This document shows positions 10,044-18,745 of a DNA stretch of 64,000 nucleotides, piece after piece. The translations under genes and the position numbers were made by a program. A model generated the notes under the pieces. It was given only the letters and a program-made list of their open reading frames with translations. It did not search any database and was not told where the DNA came from. Numbering within the stretch: position 1 is the first letter of the stretch; each line of letters begins with the position of its first letter. This DNA is from Photorhabdus sp. CRCIA-P01 (GTDB lineage Bacteria > Pseudomonadota > Gammaproteobacteria > Enterobacterales > Enterobacteriaceae): assembly GCF_003545805.1 (NCBI RefSeq), contig NZ_NMQR01000002.1, positions 124,304 to 188,303 on the forward strand, read 5' to 3'.

Positions 10044-11147
10044 CTAAGCAAGAATTGAACCTTCAAGATATTTGACCACATTGCGATCAATCAGGCATTC
10101 GCACTGTTCATCCATCACACCAAGCGCCGTTATCCACATTTCCTCCATACGTGCCCTTGCCATCTCAGGGCCTTTCTCATGCGCCAATAGTGCTAGCATG
10201 TAAGTTGTGCCAGAGACCGTATAACCAGCCATTTTGATTCGGGAGCACTTCTGTGATAGCTCAAGAGGAGATGCATTCATTTCCGCCAGGCTTTTGGCAA
10301 CAAAGGCGTTTTTCTGGGCCATATTCTTAACATCAGGAGAATTCAAAAATTGTTTGCGGGCAGTTTCATTCTCAATCAGGTAACGTAATGAGCTCATCAG
10401 ATGGAAACTTTCCATCGGTTTAATCACCGAGACATCGGTACCATGCCAAATATCGAGTAGTGCCCACAGATCCATCTCTTTAACATTACCTGGCATAATT
10501 TTCTGGCCAGTATTATGGCCTACAGTATCCAAATAAACATAGGCAGTGCTGGTCTCACTATTTTGGGAGAACGAATAAACTTTCGTATAATCCCCTGCCT
10601 CACTAATCCCCTTTTTCGTCAACATCACTTCCTCAGGTAAACGCCCCAACGTAACCACTCCATGAATATGATTGCACGAAAGGATGAAACCCACTTTTTC
10701 CAGCAGATTATGAGTCTGTTTCGTATCAAAATTACCGTCATTATCCCGCACACCCCATTGCCCATCTTCCGTTAATGCCAGACCAAAAGGATCGACAATC
10801 ATCTTTACTGGCACGGAACCAATCGAAGCCAATATATTTTTCAGGGTTTCTTCAAATAATATTAAACCTGCCTCAATATTATTATTTCTATTTGCCGACG
10901 AGATAAATCTCAGAGAAATATATTCTACTCCGAGTGTATTAGCGTGAATTATTCGGTCAGCAGCGCTGCGCCAACCATAAGCAAAATAGCCAGGTATCCC
11001 CTTTGTTGGCTTACGTTCGCTTTCTCCTAGATCAATACTCACATCAATAGCCTGTGCCATTCTTTTCGGAGAAATTCGGTAAAGACTTTCAGAATTAATA
11101 CGGCGAGAAAAATAGGGTATTAATGATGATATTTCAATTGCATTCAC
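10044..11147 (-). CDS. Degenerate porphobilinogen synthase (HemB/ALAD)-like protein
   Basis: About 367 residues from a GTG at 11147, chosen because AAAGGA lies 7 nt upstream and because the length then approaches HemB (~324-337). An ATG at 11153 and a TTG at 11246 are in frame but lack a usable ribosome site. The protein aligns along its length with HemB: YRISPKRMAQAID matches the MRIPEKHLAREIE region, DNDGNFDTKQTHNLL the VDNDATLENL region, VSVIKPM the MVKPA region and AGYTVSGTTYML the AYQVSGEYAM region. The first active-site lysine (HemB SYSTKFAS) is Asn196 here (SFSQNSET). The second is kept as Lys243. The zinc-cysteine segment (CxCxYTxHGHCG in HemB) reads GLALTEDGQWG with no Cys or His. 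Canonical ALA condensation is therefore unlikely; function unknown. It is probably cotranscribed with the downstream exporter. Confidence 0.7.
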   Translation of the reverse strand: MNAIEISSLIPYFSRRINSESLYRISPKRMAQAIDVSIDLGESERKPTKGIPGYFAYGWRSAADRIIHANTLGVEYISLRFISSANRNNNIEAGLILFEETLKNILASIGSVPVKMIVDPFGLALTEDGQWGVRDNDGNFDTKQTHNLLEKVGFILSCNHIHGVVTLGRLPEEVMLTKKGISEAGDYTKVYSFSQNSETSTAYVYLDTVGHNTGQKIMPGNVKEMDLWALLDIWHGTDVSVIKPMESFHLMSSLRYLIENETARKQFLNSPDVKNMAQKNAFVAKSLAEMNASPLELSQKCSRIKMAGYTVSGTTYMLALLAHEKGPEMARARMEEMWITALGVMDEQCECLIDRNVVKYLEGSILA

Positions 11148-11160
11148 TGCCATTTCCTTT

Positions 11161-11699
11161 ATATCAAGATAATATTCCTGGCTTATTAATCCACCAGACC
11201 TTTCATAATTGTTGATGCAATGTGAAGTACCCACACTATTATTCAATATATTTAATAAATCAATATTATCTTTATAATAAAAACAAACAAAATACTATTT
11301 ATTTGTCACTAACGTTATTAAAAAAATAAAAGATGCTCGAAAGACTGAAACTCAAACAAGTGGTAACAAGCGAAAGGAGACGGTGAAACCTAACCTTGCC
11401 AATGCGAAACGGCATTATGAACACGGTTAAGATTAGAAAGAACCCAAATGCTGGTGGCAATGGCACATAATACCTAGGAAGATAGCGTTACCGATAGCAT
11501 TCCTGCCTATTTTTCAGATAAATGGCAAAAGCTAGCGGGCCAAAGACCCTATTTAAAGAAATAACTAGGAAACTGAGGGAAAGCCAGTTCATCGGCAACA
11601 TACTAGCTGAAATTTTCGATGGTTTGAAAACACCCCATTTTTTAAATGGGTTTTTCAGTAGTCTGAGACGGATATACCGGCTATTTTTAATCCTACTTT
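11161..11699. other. Intergenic AT-rich stretch, no recognisable gene
   Basis: This is the leader and promoter zone of the HemB-like gene (11161-11340), followed by ~350 bp with stop-broken frames on both strands. The longest open frames here (starting ~11522 on plus, and 11757-11488 on minus) run into the ERIC element, have no ribosome site and resemble nothing I know. It may be decayed coding DNA left by insertions beside fklB. A terminator hairpin is annotated separately. Confidence 0.5.
11634..11655 (+). terminator. Rho-independent terminator-like hairpin
   Basis: Stem CCCATTT (11634-11640) with AAATGGG (11644-11650), loop TTT, followed by TTTTT (11651-11655). On the plus strand it has the full intrinsic-terminator form, yet no intact plus-strand gene precedes it, suggesting a lost gene. 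The minus-strand side carries A-rich sequence only. Confidence 0.6.
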
Positions 11700-11826
11700 T
11701 ATACCCGTTATCTTTCAAGTTGCCTCTTTGTTGGCTGCACTCACTCACCCCGGTCACATCGTTATCTATGCTCCCAGGGATTCGCTCCCTTGCCGTCGCG
11801 ATGCATCTTGAAATCCATTGGGTATA
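11700..11826. repeat. ERIC element (copy 1)
   Basis: A 127-bp imperfect palindrome bounded by TATACCCGTTAT and ending TGGGTATA, with the ERIC core (TTGGCTGCACTCACTC, CACCCCGGTCAC). Same length as copies at 17814-17940 and 44343-44469. It lies directly downstream of fklB, 8 bp from its stop codon. Confidence 0.93.
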
Positions 11827-11834
11827 GATAAAAC

Positions 11835-12455
11835 TTACAGAATATCCAACAATTCCACCTCGAAAATCAAAGTGCTATATGGAGGAATCGATGCACCAGC
11901 ACCACGCTCGCCATAAGCCAAATTATAAGGGATATAAAGTTCCCATTTAGAACCGACAGGCATCAACGTCAATGCTTCAATCCATCCAGCAATCACCCCA
12001 TTCACAGGAAATTCAGCAGGTTCGCCACGCTGTACTGAGCTGTCAAACACGGTGCCATCAATCAGACGACCCGTATAATGAACACGCACGTGGTCAGTAT
12101 GGGCAGGAATTGCACCATCACCCTGTTTTAGTACAGAGAACTGTAAACCAGATTCTGTCGTGCTTATACCGTCACGCTGAGCGTTTTCCACCAGAAACTT
12201 CTGACCCTCTTCTGCCATAGCTTGCTGACGTTCAAGACGCACACCATCTGCACGTTCGTGCATTTCACGTAAGGCACGATGCAATATATCGACCGGCACC
12301 GCTGGAGAATGATTTTCCAGCGCATCGCATAACCCCGCTAACAGTGCTTCAGGTTCCAGACCTTGCAGGCCAGACTCCAGTAATTGCTGACCAACTTGCA
12401 AGCCAACCCCATAACTTGCTTGTGCTTCGATAGAGTCAAAAGAAAGTTTTGCCAT
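11835..12455 (-). CDS. fklB: FklB (FKBP22), peptidyl-prolyl cis-trans isomerase
   Basis: 206 residues from the ATG at 12455 ([16 protein letters not shown]), which matches the E. coli FklB start; the longer in-frame ATG at 12473 adds six residues and is less likely. An N-terminal dimerisation helix region (to ~residue 95) precedes a C-terminal FKBP domain with [18 protein letters not shown] and the [17 protein letters not shown] motif, including the catalytic-pocket Tyr, Asp and Trp-type residues. It acts as a proline isomerase and chaperone. In E. coli it is next to rplI and cycA; here accessory DNA separates it from both rplI and cysQ, so it is a core-gene landmark inside the island. Confidence 0.95.
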   Translation of the reverse strand: MAKLSFDSIEAQASYGVGLQVGQQLLESGLQGLEPEALLAGLCDALENHSPAVPVDILHRALREMHERADGVRLERQQAMAEEGQKFLVENAQRDGISTTESGLQFSVLKQGDGAIPAHTDHVRVHYTGRLIDGTVFDSSVQRGEPAEFPVNGVIAGWIEALTLMPVGSKWELYIPYNLAYGERGAGASIPPYSTLIFEVELLDIL

Positions 12456-12724
12456 GAAAATACCTGTGATCAAATTAAATTAGACCTCTAAGCATAACAG
12501 CGCTATGCAGCAGGGTAAACCGAAGATGTCACCAGGAAAATACATGTCGCCCAAATATATAGGCGCTAATAATCGATATAATCTAAGTAGCATATTCATT
12601 TCTTAAAGGTTACAATATAAACATTCAATTTTTAAAAATTTTTACTTATAATTGATTATATGAATAAAATATTTTTTATATAAAATTAATTTTATTGCAA
12701 ATATTATATAATGAGGAAAATCTT

Positions 12725-13441
12725 ATGAATACATCATTTAATGAGATTTTATCAGAAATAAAAAAGTCCAAAACCATGCCTGAATTAGAAAAGAGGCTGT
12801 TAAACGCGATAAACTATCTGGGTTTTGAATTCTACTCAATTTATCAGGAAGAAAAATATCCATTCACGACAAAAAAATATGTTCTAATAACCAACCTAAA
12901 TATAGAAACTGCAAGCAATTATAATCAAGATAATAATCATGACAGCGATCAATTAATGAATGGTGATTACACTTTCTCTATCCCGTCAGTTTGTAATGAT
13001 AAAATATCAAAAAACGCTGACTTTATGATTGAAAAATCAAATTTAAATAAAAATGAAGTTAAAAATAGTCTTTCAATCAAAATTAAAGGTTATCATGGAG
13101 AAAGGTCAATTTTTTCAGTTGCCAGAAAAGAAGGCGCTATTTCCCACAATGAAATACTTAATAAAGCAGGAGTATTAGGCATATTGGCAAATGAATGCAT
13201 AAAAACATTTAATAACCTAAAAAATAAAAAGGATAAAATCATTGTTCCAACACTCTCTACCAGAGAAGTTGAAGTCATAAGATGGACTTGTGAAGGAAAA
13301 ACTTCTGCTGAAATAGCCGACATACTGGATATTTCAACAAGAACAGTTAATTTCCACATTAACAATGTTATGGAGAAATTAGTGGTTCCTAATAAAGTTG
13401 CAGCAGTTGCTAAAGCAATAGCATATAATCTAATTATCTAA
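12725..13441 (+). CDS. LuxR-family transcriptional regulator (solo)
   Basis: 238 residues from the ATG at 12725, preceded by GAGGA; the in-frame TTG at 12695 has no ribosome site. The N-terminal ~165 residues follow the autoinducer-binding domain layout (FEFYSIY near residue 40; GYHGERSIFSVAR near 132 resembles the GxxGxxxxLSxAR end of that domain). The tryptophan/tyrosine/Asp-Pro residues that contact acyl-homoserine lactones are not evident. The C-terminal LuxR helix-turn-helix is clear: LSTREVEVIRWTCEGKTSAEIA, then STRTVNFHINNVMEKL. No luxI synthase is visible, so this is a solo probably sensing something else. It is convergent with the biosynthetic operon and its likely regulator. Confidence 0.85.
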   Translation: MNTSFNEILSEIKKSKTMPELEKRLLNAINYLGFEFYSIYQEEKYPFTTKKYVLITNLNIETASNYNQDNNHDSDQLMNGDYTFSIPSVCNDKISKNADFMIEKSNLNKNEVKNSLSIKIKGYHGERSIFSVARKEGAISHNEILNKAGVLGILANECIKTFNNLKNKKDKIIVPTLSTREVEVIRWTCEGKTSAEIADILDISTRTVNFHINNVMEKLVVPNKVAAVAKAIAYNLII

Positions 13442-13444
13442 TAA

Positions 13445-13467
13445 TTAGAGCCAAAATAAGGCTCTAA
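13445..13467. terminator. Hairpin between convergent luxR-type gene and biosynthetic operon
   Basis: A perfect 8-bp stem, TTAGAGCC (13445-13452) and GGCTCTAA (13460-13467), with a 7-nt A-rich loop, starts three bases after the regulator's stop codon. T-runs are weak on both sides, so terminator strength is uncertain. Confidence 0.5.
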
Positions 13468-13477
13468 CCATACGAAA

Positions 13478-14773
13478 TTATAAAATATAATTAGACAATA
13501 TACCCTTCCATGCATCATTAATTTCATTCATCAGGGATTCACATTTGACGTGCTCATCATTAATATGCACACAAACGTAACCACAGAAATCATTATTGCT
13601 TTTTGGTGTTTCGTAAACCAGTGAACTCTTATCTAAATTAATTTTTATTGCAATAATTTCGTAACATAATTTACTCAAAACATTATCAACAGATGCTAAT
13701 AATACTTCATTAACTTCTGTTTTATCGAATTTATCATTAATCTTTCCATCTTTACCCGCCAGCAAATTAATCAAAAAGGCTCTTCCCTTCGCTTCAGGCA
13801 ATATCATTCGATCACTAAATCCTTTGACTAAATGGTCAACCCAAATTTCCTGCAAGCTTATACCATATACCCGGTTAGCCATATCCCAAATACGCATACC
13901 CGCTGGTCTACGATTAGTTTCAACCAGAAAAGTTTCTCCCGTTTTACTATCTTGCTTAATCTCATTATGGAATGCGCCAAGAGTCTGCCCTGAAATCAAA
14001 TTCATTGCCTGCCCTGCTTTATGTAGTGCAACCGTATTTCTGCTATCACATTGCGCCGGAACTATTTGCCCTATTTCAACAGGATATTCCCCTTTCTGGG
14101 AAACTTTTTGCGTTAAAAATGCCATACAACCAATACCATCATACGAATATTCTGTATCGAAAATAATAAGTTCTTCTGCAAGAGTTTGATTACCACCAGA
14201 TTGCTCAACAGATTGAGCAAAAGCCATTGGGATTTTACTTCTATCTTTAACTGCTACCACGCCGACATTTGCCCGACCACAATTAGGCTTAATAATCACA
14301 CCATACGGAACAGCGTCATAAAACTCTTCCAGTTCTTTAATCTCATTAATGAAAGTATATCGAGGCGTCTTAACATGTTGTGCCGCAAGTAACGGTAATA
14401 TCCGAGTTTCTTGTTGACGGAATTGATACTTCTCAATACCTGCGAAACTTAATTCAGGATCATCACCATAAACGTTTAATTTCTTCGCGAGAACAGCAGC
14501 ATACCCAGATACCGCATCCATAAAAGGAAGAATACCAGCACATGTCATATTAAGTTCAGCAAGAACTGCCATCACACTATCAACATAATTTTCTGTTCGT
14601 ACAGGAATATGATAGACAAATGGTGTGATATCTTTTTCCTCACCGGACAACATATCGCTAATAATCACCAACTCAAGGGAGTAATTATATCGAATATAGT
14701 CACGAATATTAACAATTTCACTCAGCCTTGCCGGAAGATAATCAAGCACTAACAAATATTTTTTCGAACTCAT
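13478..14773 (-). CDS. ATP-grasp ligase (amino-acid/dipeptide ligase type)
   Basis: 431 residues with ATP-grasp features: an N-terminal pre-ATP-grasp domain; Lys162 in YGVIIKPNCGRANVGVV (ATP-contacting Lys and glycine-rich loop); EELIIFDTEYS (~200-210), matching the EEYIxGxEYS-type motif; and the metal/phosphate motif ETNRRPAG (Glu285, Asn287, Arg289). Enzymes of this family (BacD, DdaF and relatives) form an acyl-phosphate and join it to an amine, often making dipeptide antibiotics. A strong GGAGG site precedes the ATG, and the gap to the upstream MFS gene is 10 bp. It is last in the minus-strand operon, so likely performs a late amide-bond step. Substrates cannot be read from the sequence. 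Confidence 0.85.
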   Translation of the reverse strand: MSSKKYLLVLDYLPARLSEIVNIRDYIRYNYSLELVIISDMLSGEEKDITPFVYHIPVRTENYVDSVMAVLAELNMTCAGILPFMDAVSGYAAVLAKKLNVYGDDPELSFAGIEKYQFRQQETRILPLLAAQHVKTPRYTFINEIKELEEFYDAVPYGVIIKPNCGRANVGVVAVKDRSKIPMAFAQSVEQSGGNQTLAEELIIFDTEYSYDGIGCMAFLTQKVSQKGEYPVEIGQIVPAQCDSRNTVALHKAGQAMNLISGQTLGAFHNEIKQDSKTGETFLVETNRRPAGMRIWDMANRVYGISLQEIWVDHLVKGFSDRMILPEAKGRAFLINLLAGKDGKINDKFDKTEVNEVLLASVDNVLSKLCYEIIAIKINLDKSSLVYETPKSNNDFCGYVCVHINDEHVKCESLMNEINDAWKGILSNYIL

Positions 14774-14783
14774 ATTTCCTCCA

Positions 14784-15971
14784 TTATTGACTATTACGCA
14801 GATTAAATTTAAGCGAACGATAAGGATTAATAATGATAAACATCAATAAAACAAATGCAGAGAATATCAGATAAATACTATTGTAAGAAAAATAGTTCAG
14901 CAAATTAGCACAAATGAAACTGGTTAAAGGTGTCGCTAACTGATTCAAAACCAGCACCACACCAAGATACTGAGAAAAACGCTGCTTCGGAATAAGACTT
15001 GCTCGATAAGAGCGGGAAAAAAGATTAAAACAACCTTCCGAGCCAATAACCAGTAAGAAACCTAATGTGTAAACCACAAATAACGGCCCAGTAGCAAATA
15101 GTGTCAGGCCACATAACGCAATCAGAAAAGCCGTTACACCAACGATACGCACATCAAAAATCCGACACAATTTTGGCGCAATAAAAAAAACACAACAATT
15201 CACCAGCCCCGCATAAGCCAAAAGCTTAGCATAACTCCCTTCCGGTTGTGAAAAAACGCTAGTGATAACATAAACTGCCGTTGACAAAATAGCACCTTGC
15301 ATCACATTCATCAGGAATGTCAGACTAATGACGCGTAACAAAGGTGGGTTTTCCATCAGGAACTTAAAAATGGCCGGCAGATTATACCCTTCTCCATTAA
15401 CGCGTTCTTCAATCCGGTTTTTCCTTTGTAGCTGAAACCATATCAAACTACTAATCAGGAAAGGAAAAAACGCAAATGCAAATACCGCATAAACACTGAA
15501 TTTATAAACCAGCACGCCGACAACCGCCGGGGCTGCAATATAGGTAAACTGTTCAACAAATTGTAAGCGAGAGTTAACAGAAGGTAATTCTATTGCACTC
15601 ATGTTTTTAGAGATAAAACCTTCAAGGTTGACATATCCCGCTCCACTAAAAAAGGATAAAACACATGAGAGAGGAATAATGATATATACGATATTATTAT
15701 CAGAGTATATAAATGAAAGAATAAAAAGAAATAAGCAAACTAATGATCGAAGAATATCACTCAGGAATAACATAACCAGAGTATGCATCCTGTCCCCCAT
15801 CCAACCAGAAATGGGGAGAGAAATCACTCTGAATAGCCGTTCAAGCCCAAAAGCAAAAGATGAAAGTGAGGCGCTATTAGTTGAGGTATATACTAATACA
15901 GGCACAGCGAACATAACAAATGCCTCTGAAAAAACAGAAAAAAAACGAGCCAGTATGATCCTATGTATCAT
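14784..15971 (-). CDS. MFS transporter, probable product exporter
   Basis: 395 residues with about 12 predicted membrane helices; motif A appears as GWMGDRMHTLVML (loop 2-3). This size and layout match MFS exporters found inside natural-product operons. GAGG lies about 10 bases before the ATG at 15971. It sits between the carbamoyltransferase (124-bp gap) and the ATP-grasp ligase (10-bp gap), so export of the operon's product is the simplest role. Substrate unknown. Confidence 0.82.
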   Translation of the reverse strand: MIHRIILARFFSVFSEAFVMFAVPVLVYTSTNSASLSSFAFGLERLFRVISLPISGWMGDRMHTLVMLFLSDILRSLVCLFLFILSFIYSDNNIVYIIIPLSCVLSFFSGAGYVNLEGFISKNMSAIELPSVNSRLQFVEQFTYIAAPAVVGVLVYKFSVYAVFAFAFFPFLISSLIWFQLQRKNRIEERVNGEGYNLPAIFKFLMENPPLLRVISLTFLMNVMQGAILSTAVYVITSVFSQPEGSYAKLLAYAGLVNCCVFFIAPKLCRIFDVRIVGVTAFLIALCGLTLFATGPLFVVYTLGFLLVIGSEGCFNLFSRSYRASLIPKQRFSQYLGVVLVLNQLATPLTSFICANLLNYFSYNSIYLIFSAFVLLMFIIINPYRSLKFNLRNSQ

Positions 15972-16095
15972 TAATATTACCTCAACCTTATTATCTATCC
16001 CATTAGACTATTTTATTTATCAATTTGAAACTGAGCAATGCCCAAATTGACTTTATCAATTACACCTACTGGGATAGACGTTTACTATGCAATAA

Positions 16096-17793
16096 TTAAT
16101 GAATCGATTTAATCAAATAATTCCCCAAAACTAAATAATCAATATTAGTTTTCATGAAAGTTTTAATAGCATCTTCCGGTGAACAAACAATCGGTTCGCT
16201 ATCATTATAAGAAGTGTTCAGCAACAAAGGCACACCGGTTTTCCGATAAAATGCCTCAATCAACTGGGCATAATCTGGATTTGACGCACTATCTACCACC
16301 TGAACTCTGGCAGTACCATCTTCATGAACCACTGCCGGAATTTTCGATGCTTTATCCACTTTAGCATCCATCGCTAACAACATATATTTTGCAGCTTCCG
16401 GTAATTCTTTTCGAACGTGGAACCAATCAGCAACGTGTTGACGCAATACACTCGGCGCAAATGGCCTAAACATTTCACGATGTTTAACTTTACGATTCAT
16501 TAAATCGCGAATATCTTTATTTCTTGGATCGGCCAACAAACTACGATTACCTAATGCCCGCGGCCCAAATTCCATCCTCCCCTGGAACCAGCCAACGACA
16601 TTATTTTCAGCCAGCAAGTCTGCGACAACTTCATGAATATTCTCTTCATATGTCCAGTCCAAACCATGGGCCTTCAAACTACGCTGGTAATCATCTTCAC
16701 TATATTCCAGACCCCAATAGGTATGAGTCAGAGGATAGCGTTGATTATTTTCAAGAATATGATGCCAAATAAATAGCGCGGCACCTGTGGCAGTCCCGGC
16801 ATCATGTGCAGCAGGCTGAACAAAGATATCTTCGATATCCAACTCTTCATATAATCGTTTATTCGTTATGCAATTCAATGCGACGCCACCCGCAAGGCAG
16901 AGTTTATTCGTTGCTGTTTCCTGCAAATAATGATGAGCCATATTTAACACTATTTCATCAGTTATTTGCTGGAGAGAAGCAGCAATATCATAATATTCCC
17001 GCGCAACCTCTCCACCAGGGACTCTTTTCACAATACCAAACAAAGATTCTAATTTAGAAAAGTCTTGGCTGCGGAAATTGAGAATGGTGTTATCGATAGT
17101 AAACTCACCTTTCTCATAGATTTTGACGAATTGCTGGAACGCCGGCATAAAACCTTCAGGCTTACCATAAGCAGACATTCCCATCACCTTACAGGCATCG
17201 TATACAGAGAAGCCCAGGAATTCTGCCAATTTCTCCCACATAAAACCGATTGAATTTGGGTATTCAATGGTTTTAATTTTTTTCAGACTATTACCATCGC
17301 CCAGATATACCCCTGCGGTATTATCCTCTCCCACACCATCAAGTGATAAGGTTAACGCTTTATCAAATGGCGAAACAAAATAAGCAGATGCCGCATGAGC
17401 TGTGTGATGAGGAACCCAATGAAATTGACCACGGAATCCCATTGATTGCAAAATCTCTGGTACTGAAGTGGTCTTGCGATAAAAGATGGACTCACCCGAT
17501 ACACTTCCCCAATTTCCCTCACTGGTGAGTTCATCAATAAAGACTGATTTTCTTCGTTCTATCGGATCAATAGAAAACCCGATATGACTCACATCTTCCA
17601 AGCGAATACCCGCAAAGTCTAATGCAACTTCAATGGAAGCCAATGGCAGTTCATCAGGATTATCAATATTTGCTGGTTTTCCGTGTTTTCTTCTATTTAG
17701 GCGCTCTTCTTCAATGGCAAAAATAGTTTCTCCATCTTTTAATAAGCAAACTGCTGACTCATGGTAAACTGAATTTATACCTAAAATATACAT
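16096..17793 (-). CDS. Carbamoyltransferase, NodU/CmcH/TobZ family
   Basis: 565 residues with the two-domain build of O-carbamoyltransferases. The Kae1-like N-terminal part has NSVYHESAVCLLKDG (8-22), the metal-binding HHTAH (His129, His133), LSLDGVGEDNTAG and a PAAHDAGTATGAA loop. The C-terminal YrdC-like part has GRMEFGPRALGNRSLLADPR and KHREMFRPFAPSV, which bind bicarbonate, ATP and carbamoyl-phosphate-derived groups in TobZ. All signature residues look intact. Such enzymes transfer a carbamoyl group to a hydroxyl of an antibiotic, toxin or Nod factor. A GGAGG site precedes the ATG. The gene is separated from the upstream operon gene only by an ERIC element. Acceptor unknown. Confidence 0.92.
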   Translation of the reverse strand: MYILGINSVYHESAVCLLKDGETIFAIEEERLNRRKHGKPANIDNPDELPLASIEVALDFAGIRLEDVSHIGFSIDPIERRKSVFIDELTSEGNWGSVSGESIFYRKTTSVPEILQSMGFRGQFHWVPHHTAHAASAYFVSPFDKALTLSLDGVGEDNTAGVYLGDGNSLKKIKTIEYPNSIGFMWEKLAEFLGFSVYDACKVMGMSAYGKPEGFMPAFQQFVKIYEKGEFTIDNTILNFRSQDFSKLESLFGIVKRVPGGEVAREYYDIAASLQQITDEIVLNMAHHYLQETATNKLCLAGGVALNCITNKRLYEELDIEDIFVQPAAHDAGTATGAALFIWHHILENNQRYPLTHTYWGLEYSEDDYQRSLKAHGLDWTYEENIHEVVADLLAENNVVGWFQGRMEFGPRALGNRSLLADPRNKDIRDLMNRKVKHREMFRPFAPSVLRQHVADWFHVRKELPEAAKYMLLAMDAKVDKASKIPAVVHEDGTARVQVVDSASNPDYAQLIEAFYRKTGVPLLLNTSYNDSEPIVCSPEDAIKTFMKTNIDYLVLGNYLIKSIH

Positions 17794-17813
17794 GACTTAT
17801 TATCCTCCCATTA

Positions 17814-17940
17814 TATACTCGTTATCTTTCAAGCTGCCTCTTTGTTGGCTGCACTCACTCACCCCGGTCACATAGTTATCTATGCTCCCGGGGATTCGCT
17901 CCCTTGCCGTCGCGATGCAACTTGAAATCCATAGGGTATA
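17814..17940. repeat. ERIC element (copy 2) inside the biosynthetic operon
   Basis: 127 bp, near-identical to copy 1 and in the same orientation. It starts 21 bp upstream of the carbamoyltransferase ATG and ends 1 bp before the stop codon of the dimethylargininase-like gene. When transcribed it would form a long hairpin between the two cistrons. Confidence 0.93.
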
Positions 17941-17941
17941 A

Positions 17942-18745
17942 TTATTTGATTTTTAATACTAAGCAGCGCAGACTACCACCACTCTTTAAGAATTCACTCA
18001 TATCGCATTTAATGACATTATAACCATAATTATTTAATTGACGTTCAACCTCTATAGAACAATCATGCATGAGAATATCTTTACCTATTGGGATATTATT
18101 ACAGACAAATAATTCCTTAGCATCATGTTCTGATATTGAAATCCGGCGTTCAAATGTTTCAACAATATAACTCTGACTCTCTTTAGTAAATGCTTCTGGA
18201 TAGTAAATAACCGTATCTTTGTCAATAAATGAGAATGCCAGAGCCACATGAAAGAAAGTCTTATCCTGAATATGTAGTCCACCTTTAATTTTAAGTTCTG
18301 GATAGACTTTCTGAATGGTATTTATTGCTTCTTTATCTGAGCGAGGTCCATAACCAAATATGATGTCATTATCCCAATAGATAACATCTCCAAGCCCTTC
18401 AAAATAGATACCTTCATCAACACGATGTATCTCAAAACCTAGATTTTCCAAATAATCGATATAGTACTGGCTTTCCCCCTGGCGTTCAGCGTGCCGGAAA
18501 TTACTAGCAAGGAATTTATTATTATGCACCATGCCACAATCACCTGAGAAAGTCATATCAGGCAAACCATTAACAGGATCGATAGTGCGAATAGTGATGC
18601 CACGTTCAGTCAACCGTTCATAAAGAAAATCCCATTGTTGCCGTGCTAATTCTTTATTGACTCTATTATTAGGATCCATCCAATCATTAATAACGTATTC
18701 AATATCATAAAAATCCGGTTTACACATTAATAATTCTTTAATCAT
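17942..18745 (-). CDS. Dimethylargininase/amidinotransferase-family protein with altered active site
   Basis: 267 residues of the guanidine-modifying superfamily (COG1834-type). Visible family segments: GLPDMTFSGDCGMV (60-73, where the family has VFTANAG), FRHAERQGE, GIYFEGLGD (112-120), the His segment TFFHVALAF (His166), YYPEAFTKES (181-190) and the terminal KSGGSLRCLVLKI with Cys261, the expected nucleophile. The family pattern FYHLDT around the His is changed to FFHVAL, losing the Asp. Normal members hydrolyse or transfer amidino groups of arginine derivatives through a Cys thiouronium intermediate. Here Cys and His remain, so covalent chemistry is possible on a changed substrate. ATGA overlap with the upstream ArgG-like gene shows tight coupling. 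Confidence 0.78.
   Translation of the reverse strand: MIKELLMCKPDFYDIEYVINDWMDPNNRVNKELARQQWDFLYERLTERGITIRTIDPVNGLPDMTFSGDCGMVHNNKFLASNFRHAERQGESQYYIDYLENLGFEIHRVDEGIYFEGLGDVIYWDNDIIFGYGPRSDKEAINTIQKVYPELKIKGGLHIQDKTFFHVALAFSFIDKDTVIYYPEAFTKESQSYIVETFERRISISEHDAKELFVCNNIPIGKDILMHDCSIEVERQLNNYGYNVIKCDMSEFLKSGGSLRCLVLKIK

Noticed and set aside
11488-11827. ORFs of 89 and 101 codons on opposite strands beside fklB
   Set aside because: Both run through the ERIC copy or the terminator hairpin, have no ribosome site and resemble no family.
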